Shown: positions 1 to 8,372, numbered from the stretch's first letter. The stretch: 64,000 bases of DNA from Streptomyces finlayi (GCF_014216315.1 NZ_CP045702.1:7378001-7442000); one strand, 5' to 3'. Numbers and translations are program-made. The notes: generated by a model from the sequence alone, not told the origin.

Positions 1-481
1 ACGAGAGCTCCCACGGCGTGCTCTGGATGTGCTCGCGCCACAGCAGTGCGGCGTGCTTCCTCTCCCAGCGTGCCGCTATTGCGGCCCGCATCAGCCAGTC
101 CAGGGCCATCGTCAGGGGGGCAAGGGCCAGCCAGGGGTTCACCGTCAGTCCTACGACGAGCGCGGGCACCACCATCACGGGGACGAAGCGCCAGTTGAAG
201 AGCAGGGGGCCCAGGGAGTAGTCGGCGGGCAGGACCCCTTCGGGGTCCTTGAGCGGCACCGCCGCGTCGAAGTCACGCACCAGGCCGACCCGCCTGAGCG
301 GGGACGCCTCCAGCAGCCCACAGAGCAGGCCGCACCCCACCACGAGGAGGATGACCGTCCGGACCGTGTCGTCGGCGACGGGCAGTACGCCACGCACGCC
401 GAAGGCCGCCGGAGCACTCACGGCCACGGCGCACACCGCCGATGTCACACCCATCAGCTGATGGTGGACGTATCTGATCAT
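1..481 (-). CDS. Membrane protein of unknown function, C-terminus cut by the window edge
   Basis: The reverse strand is open from an ATG at 481 to the left edge, about 160 codons, with no stop reached. A GGGGGAG ribosome binding site lies just upstream of the ATG, which fixes the start. The product begins MIRYVHHQLMG and has a hydrophobic N-terminal stretch, a second hydrophobic segment (TVILLVVGCGLLCGLL, about residues 41-56), a polar loop and a third hydrophobic segment (FVPVMVVPALVVGL, about residues 100-113) followed by a basic, cytosolic-looking tail. That is the pattern of a small polytopic inner-membrane protein. I do not recognise a family. It is transcribed away from the lipoprotein gene at 723, so 482-722 is a shared divergent upstream region. 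The existence of the gene is well supported; its function is unknown. Confidence 0.75.
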   Translation of the reverse strand, partial: MIRYVHHQLMGVTSAVCAVAVSAPAAFGVRGVLPVADDTVRTVILLVVGCGLLCGLLEASPLRRVGLVRDFDAAVPLKDPEGVLPADYSLGPLLFNWRFVPVMVVPALVVGLTVNPWLALAPLTMALDWLMRAAIAARWERKHAALLWREHIQSTPWELS

Positions 482-722
482 CTGACTCCCCCGAAATGCC
501 CAGCGTGCAGGGGTCCGCTGTGGGCCGGACGGCGTCAACGATAGTTTTGGCTCGCCGGCCGAACCCTCCTGGCAGCTTGAACGGTCAGTGAACATCGGGC
601 CCGTGGCCCGTGGCACGTCTCGTACGAGAGCGCGGACGCGAGGCGCGTGAGAGAGGAGACCTGGCCGCGGCACTCCACATCGGCTACTGGCTCGGTCCGG
701 AGCCGACAGAGCCGGAGGACGC

Positions 723-1256
723 ATGAAGCGCAGCACAGGGCGTACGGGGGTGGGGGCTGCGCCGATGTGCGGCGCGTTGCTGCTGACAGGGTGCGGCGGG
801 GGCGCCGGCACCGAAACGTCCACGGGCGTGCCGAGCGCGTCCCCCAGCGGCGCCGTGCCGCCGAATCGGCCGCCCTCAGCGCCTGCCATCCCGCCGGTCG
901 CCTCCGCGCCCACCACCTCCGCTGTCCCCGTACGCGCGGAGGACCTGCTTGTTGCCCTCACGGTCAGCGGAGGGATCGACGGACGGCACCGGAGCATGCT
1001 CGTCAGCGGTGACGGGTCGTACAGGACACTCTCACGCGGCGGACTCGAGGGGACGGGACAGATGGAACCAGCGGAAATGACCTCGCTGCGCGCGGCCCTC
1101 GCCGAGTCGGACTTCGCGAAACCGCCCCGGATCAACCTCCGTGGTGAGCCCATCCCCGACGGGCTCACCACCGCCGTCGTGTATCAGGGCCATGAGGTGG
1201 TGACGGACGGCTCGAAGCCGCTTCGCGGGCTTGACCGTGTCATCGGCGGATCTTGA
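723..1256 (+). CDS. Secreted lipoprotein, emfourin-like, probably truncated at its C-terminus
   Basis: The 177-residue product has a short basic N-terminus and a lipobox (LLLTGC), so the mature protein would be lipid-anchored at Cys 20 or so. A Ser/Pro/Ala-rich linker follows, and then an approximately 100-residue domain starting LVALTVSGGIDGRHRSMLV. The pattern of this domain (GGI.GR...V..DG....L, then L...L..SDF and PDG) resembles the small protealysin-inhibitor (emfourin) type domain often found on Streptomyces lipoproteins; this is a by-eye resemblance. GGAGG sits 5 nt before the ATG. The frame ends abruptly at RVIGGS, where the expected last helix would follow, and the next bases belong to an unrelated antisense gene remnant. 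I infer that a deletion junction removed the natural end. Confidence 0.65.
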   Translation: MKRSTGRTGVGAAPMCGALLLTGCGGGAGTETSTGVPSASPSGAVPPNRPPSAPAIPPVASAPTTSAVPVRAEDLLVALTVSGGIDGRHRSMLVSGDGSYRTLSRGGLEGTGQMEPAEMTSLRAALAESDFAKPPRINLRGEPIPDGLTTAVVYQGHEVVTDGSKPLRGLDRVIGGS

Positions 1257-1494
1257 GGCCGCCGCCACCTGTATTGCTGATCTGGTTGTGGTGGATGTGG
1301 AGGTCGTTGAGCGTCGAGTTCGTGCCGCTCGCGCCTGTGACGATGCCCGCTGACCGCACGAAGTCCTCGGTGGTCGGACTGTTCTCGTCCGTCTGACCGG
1401 CGACGCGGTCGACGACGAGGTCGCCGATGCCGAAACCGCGGTGCGCCGTTCCGCCGGTGGCGGAGATCCGCAGGCCGGTACGACGGCCGAGGGC
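1240..1494 (-). pseudogene. Remnant of a right-handed parallel beta-helix protein
   Basis: On the reverse strand about 78-84 codons encode a stretch with the texture of a parallel beta-helix (pectate-lyase-like fold): GFGIGDLVVDRV, SAGIVTGASGTNSTLNDLHI and HHNQISNTGGGGLKI, which has the alternating hydrophobic strands and Asn-rich turns of PbH1 repeats. There is no start codon with a ribosome binding site. The similarity stops where the kinase relic begins upstream (about 1500), and it ends in a TGA inside the tail of the lipoprotein gene. Both ends are therefore broken. It is a fragment left between two other truncated genes and probably makes no product. Confidence 0.55.
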
Positions 1495-1507
1495 ATGAAC
1501 GGAGTCG

Positions 1508-2081
1508 CACCTCGACGTGGTCGGCGACGACGAAGCGGGGGACCTGGTCCGCGCACTGCACCAGGACCGGGGCATTGCCCTGACCGAGGTCCCCCTGCCC
1601 GGCGGTACCAAGCGGGCGGTCAACCTCGTCGGCCCCGAGGACGGCGGCTGTCCTTGTACGACGACACCCGCTCCCGGGAGAACGATCGCCTGCCCCCTGC
1701 GACGGTCCGGGCCCTTGCGGTGGCGAGCCGTCACGCCCATGTCTCGATCACCTACCCCTGCGCATTCGCCCTTCCCCGAGTGCGGGAGGCCGGCTTGACC
1801 ATCTCGACCGACCTGCACAACTGGGGCGGCGTCAACGCCTACCACGAGCCCTTCGCCTACGAAGCGGACATCGTCTTCGTGTCCACCACCACCCTGACGG
1901 ACACGGAACGGACCATGCGTCAGGTCGTCGCGCGCGGCGGGGCCGACGCGGTCGTCGCGACGGCAGGGCCGAAGGGGCCTATCTGCTGGTCGGCGGGGAA
2001 CTGAGCCACATTCCCGCCGTCACGCCTCCCGGGCCGGTGGTGGATTCCAACGGTGCCGGAGACGCCTTCGCGGCCGGATTC
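1508..2081 (+). pseudogene. PfkB-family sugar kinase relic with two frameshifts
   Basis: Three consecutive reading frames carry pieces of one ribokinase/PfkB-like carbohydrate kinase. Frame 1 (from 1511) reads LDVVGDDEAGDLVRAL, the typical N-terminal GDD region. After a 1-nt loss near 1648 the next frame reads RLSLYDDTRSR and continues through DLHNWGGVNAY and VVATAGPKG. After a second 1-nt loss in a G run near 1975 the third frame reads AYLLVGGELSHIP and ends with the family signature DSNGAGDAFAAGF, which contains the catalytic Asp and anion hole. The N-terminal substrate-binding strand and everything after the signature are missing. There is no start codon or ribosome binding site. Two single-base losses could be sequencing errors, but the missing ends show a real fossil. 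Confidence 0.75.
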
Positions 2082-2245
2082 CGCCACCCGTGCACGCGTA
2101 GGCGACAGCCGCGTGCCATTCGCACCCACCTGCGTCTCGTCACCCGAGTCCGCACCGGCCGGCCGGGGGAGTTACCCGAGGACATGCGGGAGGCGGCAAC
2201 ACGCCGCAACATCCCGACCGTGCCCGCATGTCCCCACGATCCCCT

Positions 2246-2264
2246 CGCCCCGTCTTCCGGGGCG
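2246..2264 (+). terminator. Small hairpin, possible weak terminator
   Basis: CGCCCCG and CGGGGCG form a 7-bp stem around a 5-nt loop (TCTTC), downstream of the PfkB relic. There is no T-run. It is a weak candidate. Confidence 0.3.
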
Positions 2265-2392
2265 ACCGATGAGTTTCCTCGGGACTGGCAGTCATAGATC
2301 ATGATTGGTGTGCGCGGCGGCGGCAGTTGAGGCTGATGTGCACATCGACCGAGTGTGCCGGAAGTCAGTTTCGAGATACCGAGGATCCTGAG

Positions 2393-2965
2393 ATGCGTAC
2401 GTTGATCAGCACGGCCTTCATTTCGCTCGACGGCGTGGTTGAGGCTCCGGGCGGTGAGCCCGGTTACCGTAACTCCGGCTGGACCTTCAAGGACATCGAG
2501 TTCCTTCCCGCGGCATTCGACCTCAAGGGCCGGGAGCAGAAGGAAGCCACCGCCATGCTGATGGGCCGGGCCAGCTACGAGGTGTTCAGTCCGGTGTGGC
2601 CGGACATGGAGGACTTCGCCGACTACAGGACGATGCCGAAGTACGTCCTGTCCACCAGCCTTACGCAGGATGACCTGGTCACGAACTGGGGCGATACCAC
2701 GATCCTGCGTTCGCTCGACGACATCGCCGCGCTGAAGGAGACCGAGGGCGGACCGATCATCGTCCACGGCAGCGCCGCTCTGAACCGGAGCCTGTCGGAC
2801 GCCGGTCTCATCGACCGGTACCACCTTCTCGTCTTCCCGCTGCTGCTCGGCGCGGGCAAGCGGCTGTTCAGCGAGACCGACAAGGACACCCAGAGGCTGA
2901 AGCTCGTTGAGCACGAGGCCTACGCCAACGGCATTCAGAAGAACGTCTTCGACGTCATCCGCTGA
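2393..2965 (+). CDS. Dihydrofolate reductase family protein (RibD C-terminal-like)
   Basis: The 190-residue protein matches the stand-alone RibD-C/DHFR-like reductase family widespread in Streptomyces, an NADPH-dependent reductase fold whose substrates are mostly unknown. Visible hallmarks are the opening strand RTLISTAFISLDGVVEAPGG, the middle MLMGRASYEVF (the G-R-x-T/S-Y turn of the family), YVLSTSL, the cofactor-binding IIVHGSAALNRSL and the C-terminal HLLVFPLLLGAGKRLF. Length and motif order are complete, so the gene appears intact. I chose the ATG at 2393 because homology begins there; longer upstream in-frame codons add only unlike sequence. No clear partner gene lies beside it. Confidence 0.9.
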   Translation: MRTLISTAFISLDGVVEAPGGEPGYRNSGWTFKDIEFLPAAFDLKGREQKEATAMLMGRASYEVFSPVWPDMEDFADYRTMPKYVLSTSLTQDDLVTNWGDTTILRSLDDIAALKETEGGPIIVHGSAALNRSLSDAGLIDRYHLLVFPLLLGAGKRLFSETDKDTQRLKLVEHEAYANGIQKNVFDVIR

Positions 2966-3343
2966 CTCAGCCGCCCGGCACGATGGCCCCGAACCGCATA
3001 CGCGAACTGGTCGGACTGGCTCCCGTCCCTGCCGGGCCGTACCCGCTGGACGCCGATGGCGAAGCCCTCTTATCGGGAGCCGCGCAGGACCGCGGCGGGC
3101 GGCCGGCCTTCGTGGACCTGGTCACCGGGCAGCGCGCGTCCCGGGCATGGGTGGACCTGATGGTCGACCGCTCTCTGGAACACTCGACCCGCGAGGCATT
3201 CGGGGTTACGTCCAGGACTGGGTCACCGCCGGCCTGGCGCACCTGGGGGTGGCCGTCGTGGGGGTAGGCGTAGTCGACGCGGGGGTCGTCGGGCATCTTG
3301 CGCAGGAGGGCGCCGGCACCTCCAGCGCCCGCGTCCACGGGAC
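2966..3343. other. Gene-poor stretch between the reductase and the RNA ligase-like gene
   Basis: A 95-codon plus-strand frame begins MAPNRIRELVG at 2983, but it lacks a ribosome binding site, shows no family resemblance and changes character after about residue 68. It may be another eroded gene. Nothing else convincing was seen on either strand. Confidence 0.4.
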
Positions 3344-3976
3344 TCACCGGCTGCCGGAGGACTGAGTGTCCGGCGGCTTCCCGTTGCCGAGGGCCCACGC
3401 ATCGATGTCGCGGTAGTGGATCGGCCCACGGCTGCGGCCTTCGTTGCTGCCGACCAGGTGCAGCCGTTCGGCCCGCCACGGGCGACCGGTGAACCCGGCG
3501 AGGCCCTTGGCGATCTCTCCCGCCGAGGACCCGTCACCCCGGCGGGCACGGGCCAGTGTCAGATGCGGGCGCAGGGGCCGCTCCTCGAAAGCGATTCCAC
3601 AGCTCCTGACCGCACGCCGCACATCCGCGGCGAGTCTGTGCAGCTCATCGAGGTCCCCCTCGACTCCGCTCCACAGCACGCGGTCATCGAAGCTCCCGCC
3701 GCCGCGCAGCGACAGACACGGTGACGGGCGGCTCGCTGCGAGGCCGGCGAGAGGCGGACGCAGGAGGGGAGCGGTCTCGGCCGGCAGTTCGCCGAGGAAC
3801 GCCAGGGTGATGTGCCAGTCCTCGATACGGTTCCACCGCATGTGCGGGTGCGTGTCATAGGCGGGACGCAGCTCCCGGGCCAGTTCCTCTTTCGCGTCGT
3901 CGGGCGGGGCCAGAGCGATGAACACGCGGATGGTCGGGGGCTTGATCGGTTCGTTCACACCGCCTTCGTACCGCAT
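3344..3976 (-). CDS. thpR: RNA 2',3'-cyclic phosphodiesterase (2'-5' RNA ligase family)
   Basis: The approximately 204-210 residue protein belongs to the LigT/ThpR branch of the 2H phosphoesterase superfamily, which opens 2',3'-cyclic phosphates on RNA. Both defining H-x-T-x motifs are present with family spacing: HITL in the segment EDWHITLAFLGEL and HLTL in LRPHLTLARAR. The start RVFIALAPPDD and the late strand AERLHLVGS also fit. The ATG at 3976 gives MRYEGGVNEP; a GTG six codons later (3958) is an alternative, and the AAGGCGG sequence sits too close to it to decide. The C-terminal 15 residues are polar and variable. The gene appears intact and stands alone. Confidence 0.88.
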   Translation of the reverse strand: MRYEGGVNEPIKPPTIRVFIALAPPDDAKEELARELRPAYDTHPHMRWNRIEDWHITLAFLGELPAETAPLLRPPLAGLAASRPSPCLSLRGGGSFDDRVLWSGVEGDLDELHRLAADVRRAVRSCGIAFEERPLRPHLTLARARRGDGSSAGEIAKGLAGFTGRPWRAERLHLVGSNEGRSRGPIHYRDIDAWALGNGKPPDTQSSGSR

Positions 3977-4214
3977 CAGGGTGGCTCGAGATGACGGCCG
4001 GGGGTATGCGGCGGGCGCCCGCGTACGCCAGTGCCCGCCCGTGGCAGCTCTGCTCAGGAGCGGACGTCACGTAGGAAGTCCCGCAGGCGAAAGAGGCCGC
4101 CCGTCCACCAACCAGGCCCTCATGCAAGGGGGTTGGATGCATCATGGATTCGGTGGACCGGCGTACTGATCCGGCGCGGCGGCGACGCGTACCGCCGGTG
4201 TCGCAGAACTGACC

Positions 4215-4405
4215 ACGGGCCGTCCGATGGCCGGCGCCGAGGGCCGGTTCCGCCGTGCCGGCAACACCAAGGCCTTCACCGCGGCGGCCGTGATGCGTCA
4301 GGTCGCCGACGGCCGGGTCCGACACCTCCGAGGACTGTCTCCCTCGCGCTCAAGGAGAAGCCCGCTTTCGCGCCCAGCACCGACTGGGGCTACTCCAACA
4401 CGAAC
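4215..4405 (+). pseudogene. Relic of a serine beta-lactamase / D-Ala-D-Ala carboxypeptidase-like hydrolase
   Basis: Two short plus-strand pieces in different frames match the class C beta-lactamase/esterase-like hydrolase family. The first contains GRFRRAGNTKAFTAAAVM, where the family normally has F-R-A-G-S-x-T-K-x-F-T-A. The active-site serine of the S-x-x-K motif has been lost by a small deletion. The second, after an internal deletion and frame change near 4335, contains PAFAPSTDWGYSNTN, the Y-S-N motif region. Everything after Y-S-N is gone. With no catalytic Ser, no start and two frames, this is a dead fossil. Confidence 0.65.
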
Positions 4406-4437
4406 ACGCCGGGCCGAGCGCCGGGCCAAGCGCCACT

Positions 4438-4474
4438 GCCCGGACACCCAGGCAGCGCCTGCGGGTGTCCGGGC
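4438..4474 (-). terminator. Strong hairpin terminator of the ABC transporter genes
   Basis: GCCCGGACACCC pairs perfectly with GGGTGTCCGGGC (12 bp) around a 13-nt loop. It lies 25 bp beyond the stop codon of the reverse-strand permease gene, as expected for its terminator. Confidence 0.7.
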
Positions 4475-4498
4475 GAGGGAGCGGACATCCCTCTTCGG

Positions 4499-5290
4499 TC
4501 AGTTCGGGCCGCTGTTGAACCTGGAGGTGGACCAGAGGTAGCCGAGCACGGTGAGGCCGGTGCACCAGGCGACGGCGAGCCACCCGTTGTCGCCGATCTC
4601 GGTGCCGAGCAGGAGGCCGCGCAGGGTCTCGATGGCCGGGGTGAAGGGCTGGAACTCGGCGATCGGCTGGAACCAGCCGGGCATGGAACCGATGGGGGTG
4701 AAGGCGCTGGAGAGGAGCGGGAGGAGGATCAGGGGCAGCGCGTTGTTGCTGGCGGCCTCGGCGTTGGGGCTGACCAGCCCCATCCCGACCGCGATCCAGG
4801 TCAGCGCGGTGGCGAAGAGCACGAGCAGCCCGAACGCGGCGAACCATTCCAGGACGGTGGCATCGGTGGAACGGAAGCCGATGGCCAGGCCGACGGCGCC
4901 GACGAGGATCACGCTCAGCACTGACTGCAGGACGCTGCCGATGACGTGTCCGATGAGTACGGAAGGACGGTGGATCGCCATCGTGCGGAAGCGGGCGATG
5001 ATGCCTTCGGTCATGTCGTTGGACACGGACACCGCGGTGCCTACCACGGTGGAGCCGATGGTCATGAGCAACAAGCCCGGGACGACGTAGGCGATGTACG
5101 CGGAGCGGTCCGGGCCGCCGTCGCCGACGACGGAACTCATCGCGTCGCCGAAGATGTAGACGAACAGCAGGAGCAGCATGACCGGGGTGAGAAGCAGGTT
5201 CAGGGTGAGGGAGGGGTAGCGGCGGGCGTGCAGGAGATTGCGGCGCAGCATGGTGTTGGAGTCGCGGACGGCGAGGGAGAGAGAGCTCAT
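4499..5290 (-). CDS. ABC-2 type transporter permease (daunorubicin-resistance DrrB-like)
   Basis: The 263-residue protein is a six-helix ABC-2 permease like those paired with DrrA-type ATPases in drug export. It begins MSSLSLAVRDSNTMLRRNL, followed by a hydrophobic helix (LTLNLLLTPVMLLLLFVYIFG), the ABC-2 signature region with VPGLLLMTIGSTVVGTAVS and EGIIARFRTMAIHR, and further helices to a C-terminal LTVLGYLW segment. The ATG at 5290 has AAGGAG nearby. It overlaps the upstream ATPase stop by 4 bp (ATGA), so the two were made as a coupled pair. The permease itself appears intact, but its partner ATPase is truncated, so the exporter is probably not functional unless another ATPase substitutes. 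Confidence 0.88.
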   Translation of the reverse strand: MSSLSLAVRDSNTMLRRNLLHARRYPSLTLNLLLTPVMLLLLFVYIFGDAMSSVVGDGGPDRSAYIAYVVPGLLLMTIGSTVVGTAVSVSNDMTEGIIARFRTMAIHRPSVLIGHVIGSVLQSVLSVILVGAVGLAIGFRSTDATVLEWFAAFGLLVLFATALTWIAVGMGLVSPNAEAASNNALPLILLPLLSSAFTPIGSMPGWFQPIAEFQPFTPAIETLRGLLLGTEIGDNGWLAVAWCTGLTVLGYLWSTSRFNSGPN

Positions 5291-6063
5291 CGGACGTTCT
5301 CCTTGGTCTGGCTGGTCTGGCCACGCCGGTCGGTCCGGCTCGGTACGGTGCTGCTGGTGAGGGCGAAGAACACGTCGTCGAGGTCGGGGGTGTGGATCGT
5401 GAGTTCGTCCGCCTCGATGCCGGCGGAGTCCAGCCAGTCGAGGAGGGCGCGCAGTTCGCGTTGGGTGCCGTCGCTGGGAATCTGCAGGGACAGTGCCTCG
5501 TCGTTCCGGGTCGTCTCGCGCAGAGTGACTGCGGCGGTTCGGTAGGCGGTCGGGTCGGTGAACCGGAGGCGTACGTGCCCGCCGGGGATGAGGCGTTTCA
5601 GTTCCTCGGCGGTGCCGTGGGCGGCGATCCTGCCGTCGCTCAGGACCGCGATGCGGTCGGCGAGTTCGTCGGCCTCCTCCAGGTGCTGGGTGGTGAGCAA
5701 GACGGTGACTCCGCCGGAGACGAGCTCGCGGATGATCTGCCACATGTTGTGGCGGCTGCGGGGGTCGAGGCCGGTGGTCGGCTCGTCGAGGAAGATGATC
5801 CGTGGGTCGCCGACCAGCGTCATGGCGAGGTCGAGGCGGCGCTTCATGCCGCCGGAGTAGCTGGAGACGGGCTTCGTCGCGGCGTCCACCAGGTCGAAGC
5901 GTGCCAGGAGTTCGGCGGCGACCCGCCGCCCCTCCTGCCTGGACAGGTGGTACAGGTCCGCCATGAGGAGCATGTTCTCCTCCCCGGTGATCAGGCCGTC
6001 GACGGCGGAGAACTGGCCGGTGACACCGATGGCGGCCCGTACAGCCTGCGGGTCGGTGGCCAT
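5287..6063 (-). pseudogene. ABC transporter ATPase (DrrA-like), 5' end with Walker A missing
   Basis: From residue MATDPQAVRAAIGVTGQFSA onward the sequence is a good DrrA-type ATPase. It has the Q-loop (GVTGQ), the SYSGGMKRRL signature, Walker B and D-loop (RIIFLDEPTTGLDPRSR) and the switch His (LLTTQH), followed by the C-terminal domain that ends by overlapping the permease start. The first approximately 80 residues, including the ATP-binding P-loop, are absent. Upstream of 6063 the frame stays open but is Arg/Pro-rich and unlike the family. No ribosome binding site precedes the ATG at 6063. An ABC ATPase without a P-loop cannot hydrolyse ATP, so I call it a 5'-truncated pseudogene. Confidence 0.75.
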
Positions 6064-6126
6064 CGTTTTGGGTGACCGTGGCGGCCGTGGCGCCATGCGC
6101 CCTTGAGGCGTGCTTTGGGTCCTGGG

Positions 6127-6184
6127 ATGGCGCCGAATGGCGTCGAGTGGCACCGTATGGCGTCACGTGGCGTCATGCGGTGCC
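6127..6184. repeat. Five and a half tandem degenerate decamers in an upstream region
   Basis: The sequence reads as consecutive 10-nt units: ATGGCGCCGA, ATGGCGTCGA, GTGGCACCGT, ATGGCGTCAC, GTGGCGTCAT, then GCGGTGCC. The core is (A/G)TGGCGTC with a period close to one helical turn. It lies between the truncated ATPase (reverse) and the SapA-like gene (forward). Helically phased direct repeats are typical of cooperative activator binding, but that role is an inference. Confidence 0.5.
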
Positions 6185-6378
6185 CCCTGCCGGACTCGTG
6201 CACCCGCGAGAGGGTGCTGAGAGCGGGCAGAGGCAGTCCTGCCCGGAGCCTGGCCGGGCCGGGTCCGATCGGTTCGCCCGTGGATTTGCCCGGCAGCAGG
6301 TGTCGGTACAACCATCGTTGCCCCTCGGATGTCACATCAAGTGGGAGCAAACCGCTCTCGAGGACGCAAGGGGGAAGT

Positions 6379-6828
6379 ATGGGAAGCATGCGTACTATCG
6401 CGACTGTGGGGGCGTTGGCGACCATGGTGGTGGGTGCTACTGCTGTGTTCGGGGGGACGGCGTCCGCGGCGCCCAACATCACACCGCAGGGTGTCTGCGG
6501 CAGTTCCTACAAGACGGTGAACTCGGTGCCGGTCGGCTCCCTTGGCACTGTCTACCTGACGTACAACTCCTCGAACGGCAAGAACTGCGTGGCGACGATC
6601 CGTGCCAACCCGGGTACGGCCAAGGACATGTCCACGTACATCTACGTGCCCGACACCGACCAGTGGGCCGGGGACTCCGGGTACTTCACCTCGTACGCGG
6701 GGCCGGGCTACGTCTACGGCAAGGGTCACTGCGTGAGCTGGGGCGGGCACATCTCCAACGTGTACGTGTCGGTGGAGAACTCCAACTGCGCGGCGCGTAA
6801 GGAGCAGCGGGTCACCGAGATCCGCTGA
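6379..6828 (+). CDS. Small secreted protein, spore-associated protein A-like
   Basis: The 149-residue product starts at an ATG (6379) with AAGGGGGAAG immediately upstream. A signal peptide (MRTIATVGALATMVVGATAVFG, cleavage after ASA) leads to a mature domain of about 115 residues with four cysteines (VCGSS, NGKNCVA, GHCVS, SNCA), many Tyr/Gly/Ser residues and short beta-strands such as GTVYLTYNSS and VYVSVENS. This layout resembles the Streptomyces SapA family of secreted, spore-coat-associated proteins. The resemblance is by eye and the biochemical role of SapA is unclear. The gene appears intact. The decamer repeats at 6127-6184 lie about 195 bp upstream and could be part of its control region. 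Confidence 0.7.
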   Translation: MGSMRTIATVGALATMVVGATAVFGGTASAAPNITPQGVCGSSYKTVNSVPVGSLGTVYLTYNSSNGKNCVATIRANPGTAKDMSTYIYVPDTDQWAGDSGYFTSYAGPGYVYGKGHCVSWGGHISNVYVSVENSNCAARKEQRVTEIR

Positions 6829-7334
6829 TCCGGCTCGTCATCCGGTCCACGGGTTCCCGCGCCGGCGCTGCTGCCCGGACTTCGCCGGCTTCGCCGCCGG
6901 CGGTTCCCGGAAAGGCGTCCGCGAGCCGCAGGCGGCGCGGGATCTCGTCGTGCGTGGGGCGGCCAGGGCAGGAGCGACCGGCCCCGGTCGCGAGGTATCC
7001 GCCCCGGCACCGCCCTTTGCCGGGGCACGGCCCCGGATGCGGCAAACGCCGCCGATCCGTGTGCGGCGAGGCGCAGGGCTCCTGCTTTCAGCTCGTCGGG
7101 ACGAGGAGCCGGCGGGCGCCTGGGTGAGGGGGCGGGCAGGCAGGACGCCTCGTAGTGGACGCGCGCCGGAGAACGCGGTTTCGCCGGAAACAAGGATCAG
7201 GCGGGCGCCGACCTCGCTGCCGCCCGCGCCGGACGGACAGGGTGGAGCGCGATGTTTGCACTGACGACCGCACATGGTGTGATGGCAACCTCTTCGCTCC
7301 TGCTGGACGAGGCCGACCGGAAGGCACTTTGCAT
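6829..7334. other. Intergenic stretch without a recognisable gene
   Basis: About 500 bp lie between the SapA-like gene and the methyltransferase. The open frames here are Arg/Pro/Ala-rich and resemble no family. No strong hairpin or repeat was seen. It should hold the promoter of the methyltransferase. Confidence 0.4.
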
Positions 7335-7961
7335 ATGACTGGGCAACCCGACCGCTGGGCGGAACTGACCGGAGGGCAAGCGGGAGAGGAATACGCTCAG
7401 CGTTTCGCCCGGCTCGCCGAATCAGGCCACGACATCCACGGCGAGGCCGCCTTCTGCGACGCATTGCTGAAGCCCGCCGCCCGGGTACTCGACGCCGGGT
7501 GCGGCACCGGCCGGATCGCGATCCGACTCGCGGAGCTGGGCCACCACTGTACGGGTGTGGACGTCGACGCCTCGATGCTCGCGGTAGCCCGCCGAGACGC
7601 CCCCTCGCAGGAGTGGCTCCTCGGTGACCTGGCCCGTTTGGACACTCTCGGCCCGGAGCCGGACTTCGACCTGGCCCTCGCCGCCGGGAACGTCATTCCC
7701 CTGCTGGCTCCCGGCACGGAATCAGGTGTCGTCCGGCAGTTGGCCGCAGTGCTGCGTTCCGGCGGTCTGCTGGTCACGGGCATGGGACTGGATGCGGCGC
7801 ACCTTCCGCTGTCGGAACCGCCCGTGACCCTGACGGAGTTCGACGAGTGGTGCACCGAGGCCGGCCTGACGTTGCGGCAGCGCTACGCCACCTGGAGCGG
7901 CGACCCCTATGACGCTGACGGCGGCTACGCCGTCAGCGTGCACTCCCGCACCGCCATGTGA
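7335..7961 (+). CDS. Class I SAM-dependent methyltransferase
   Basis: The 208-residue protein has the Rossmann methyltransferase core. Motif I is VLDAGCGTGRIAIRLAELG (about residues 52-70), followed by the acidic SAM-ribose position in GVDVDASMLAVAR. Motif IV lies in DFDLALAAGNVIPLL, and a late beta-strand in GGLLVTGMGLD. The start is the ATG at 7335 (MTGQPDRWAELTGG), with GGAAGG about 10 nt upstream. The family acts on small molecules or proteins, and no substrate can be assigned from sequence. It stands alone between two gene-poor stretches. The gene appears complete. Confidence 0.88.
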   Translation: MTGQPDRWAELTGGQAGEEYAQRFARLAESGHDIHGEAAFCDALLKPAARVLDAGCGTGRIAIRLAELGHHCTGVDVDASMLAVARRDAPSQEWLLGDLARLDTLGPEPDFDLALAAGNVIPLLAPGTESGVVRQLAAVLRSGGLLVTGMGLDAAHLPLSEPPVTLTEFDEWCTEAGLTLRQRYATWSGDPYDADGGYAVSVHSRTAM

Positions 7962-8372
7962 GCCAGCGCCTTCTTGGCGAGGCCCGGCCCGTGTAGGTGC
8001 CCGAGTGCTGCCACGTTGCTCCGGCGGGCAGAACTCGGGCGGGCGCCGGAGTGAAGGCCGTGCGGTCCGGGTTCGGTCCGCGCGTGGTCGGGGAGCAGGC
8101 CACGATCCTCGCCCCCGCGGCCTCCCCATCCGACCGAGGTGATCGGACCCGGCACGTGCGGCATGCTGGACCCGGCAGGCTGTTGCGGTGGGGTGGCGTC
8201 CCTCGCTGTCCCGTGCCTCGCGGGCGTACACGCCACGAGGCTTGCCGGTGCGTTGACCTACCCCGCCCCCCCGTGCTGCCAGGTTGGCGTTCTGCGGATT
8301 CGTGCGTGAGATCCAGCAGCTCAGGCCAGGTGGGGTGCTGACGCCGTAGCCGACGCCTTCGGTCCGAGCACC
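7962..8372. other. Intergenic stretch without a recognisable gene
   Basis: About 410 bp with no frame that looks coding on either strand and no clear hairpin. Confidence 0.35.

Noticed and set aside
2983..3267. Possible 94-residue hypothetical protein
   Set aside because: No ribosome binding site, no family and a change in composition along its length. Listed only as a gene-poor region.
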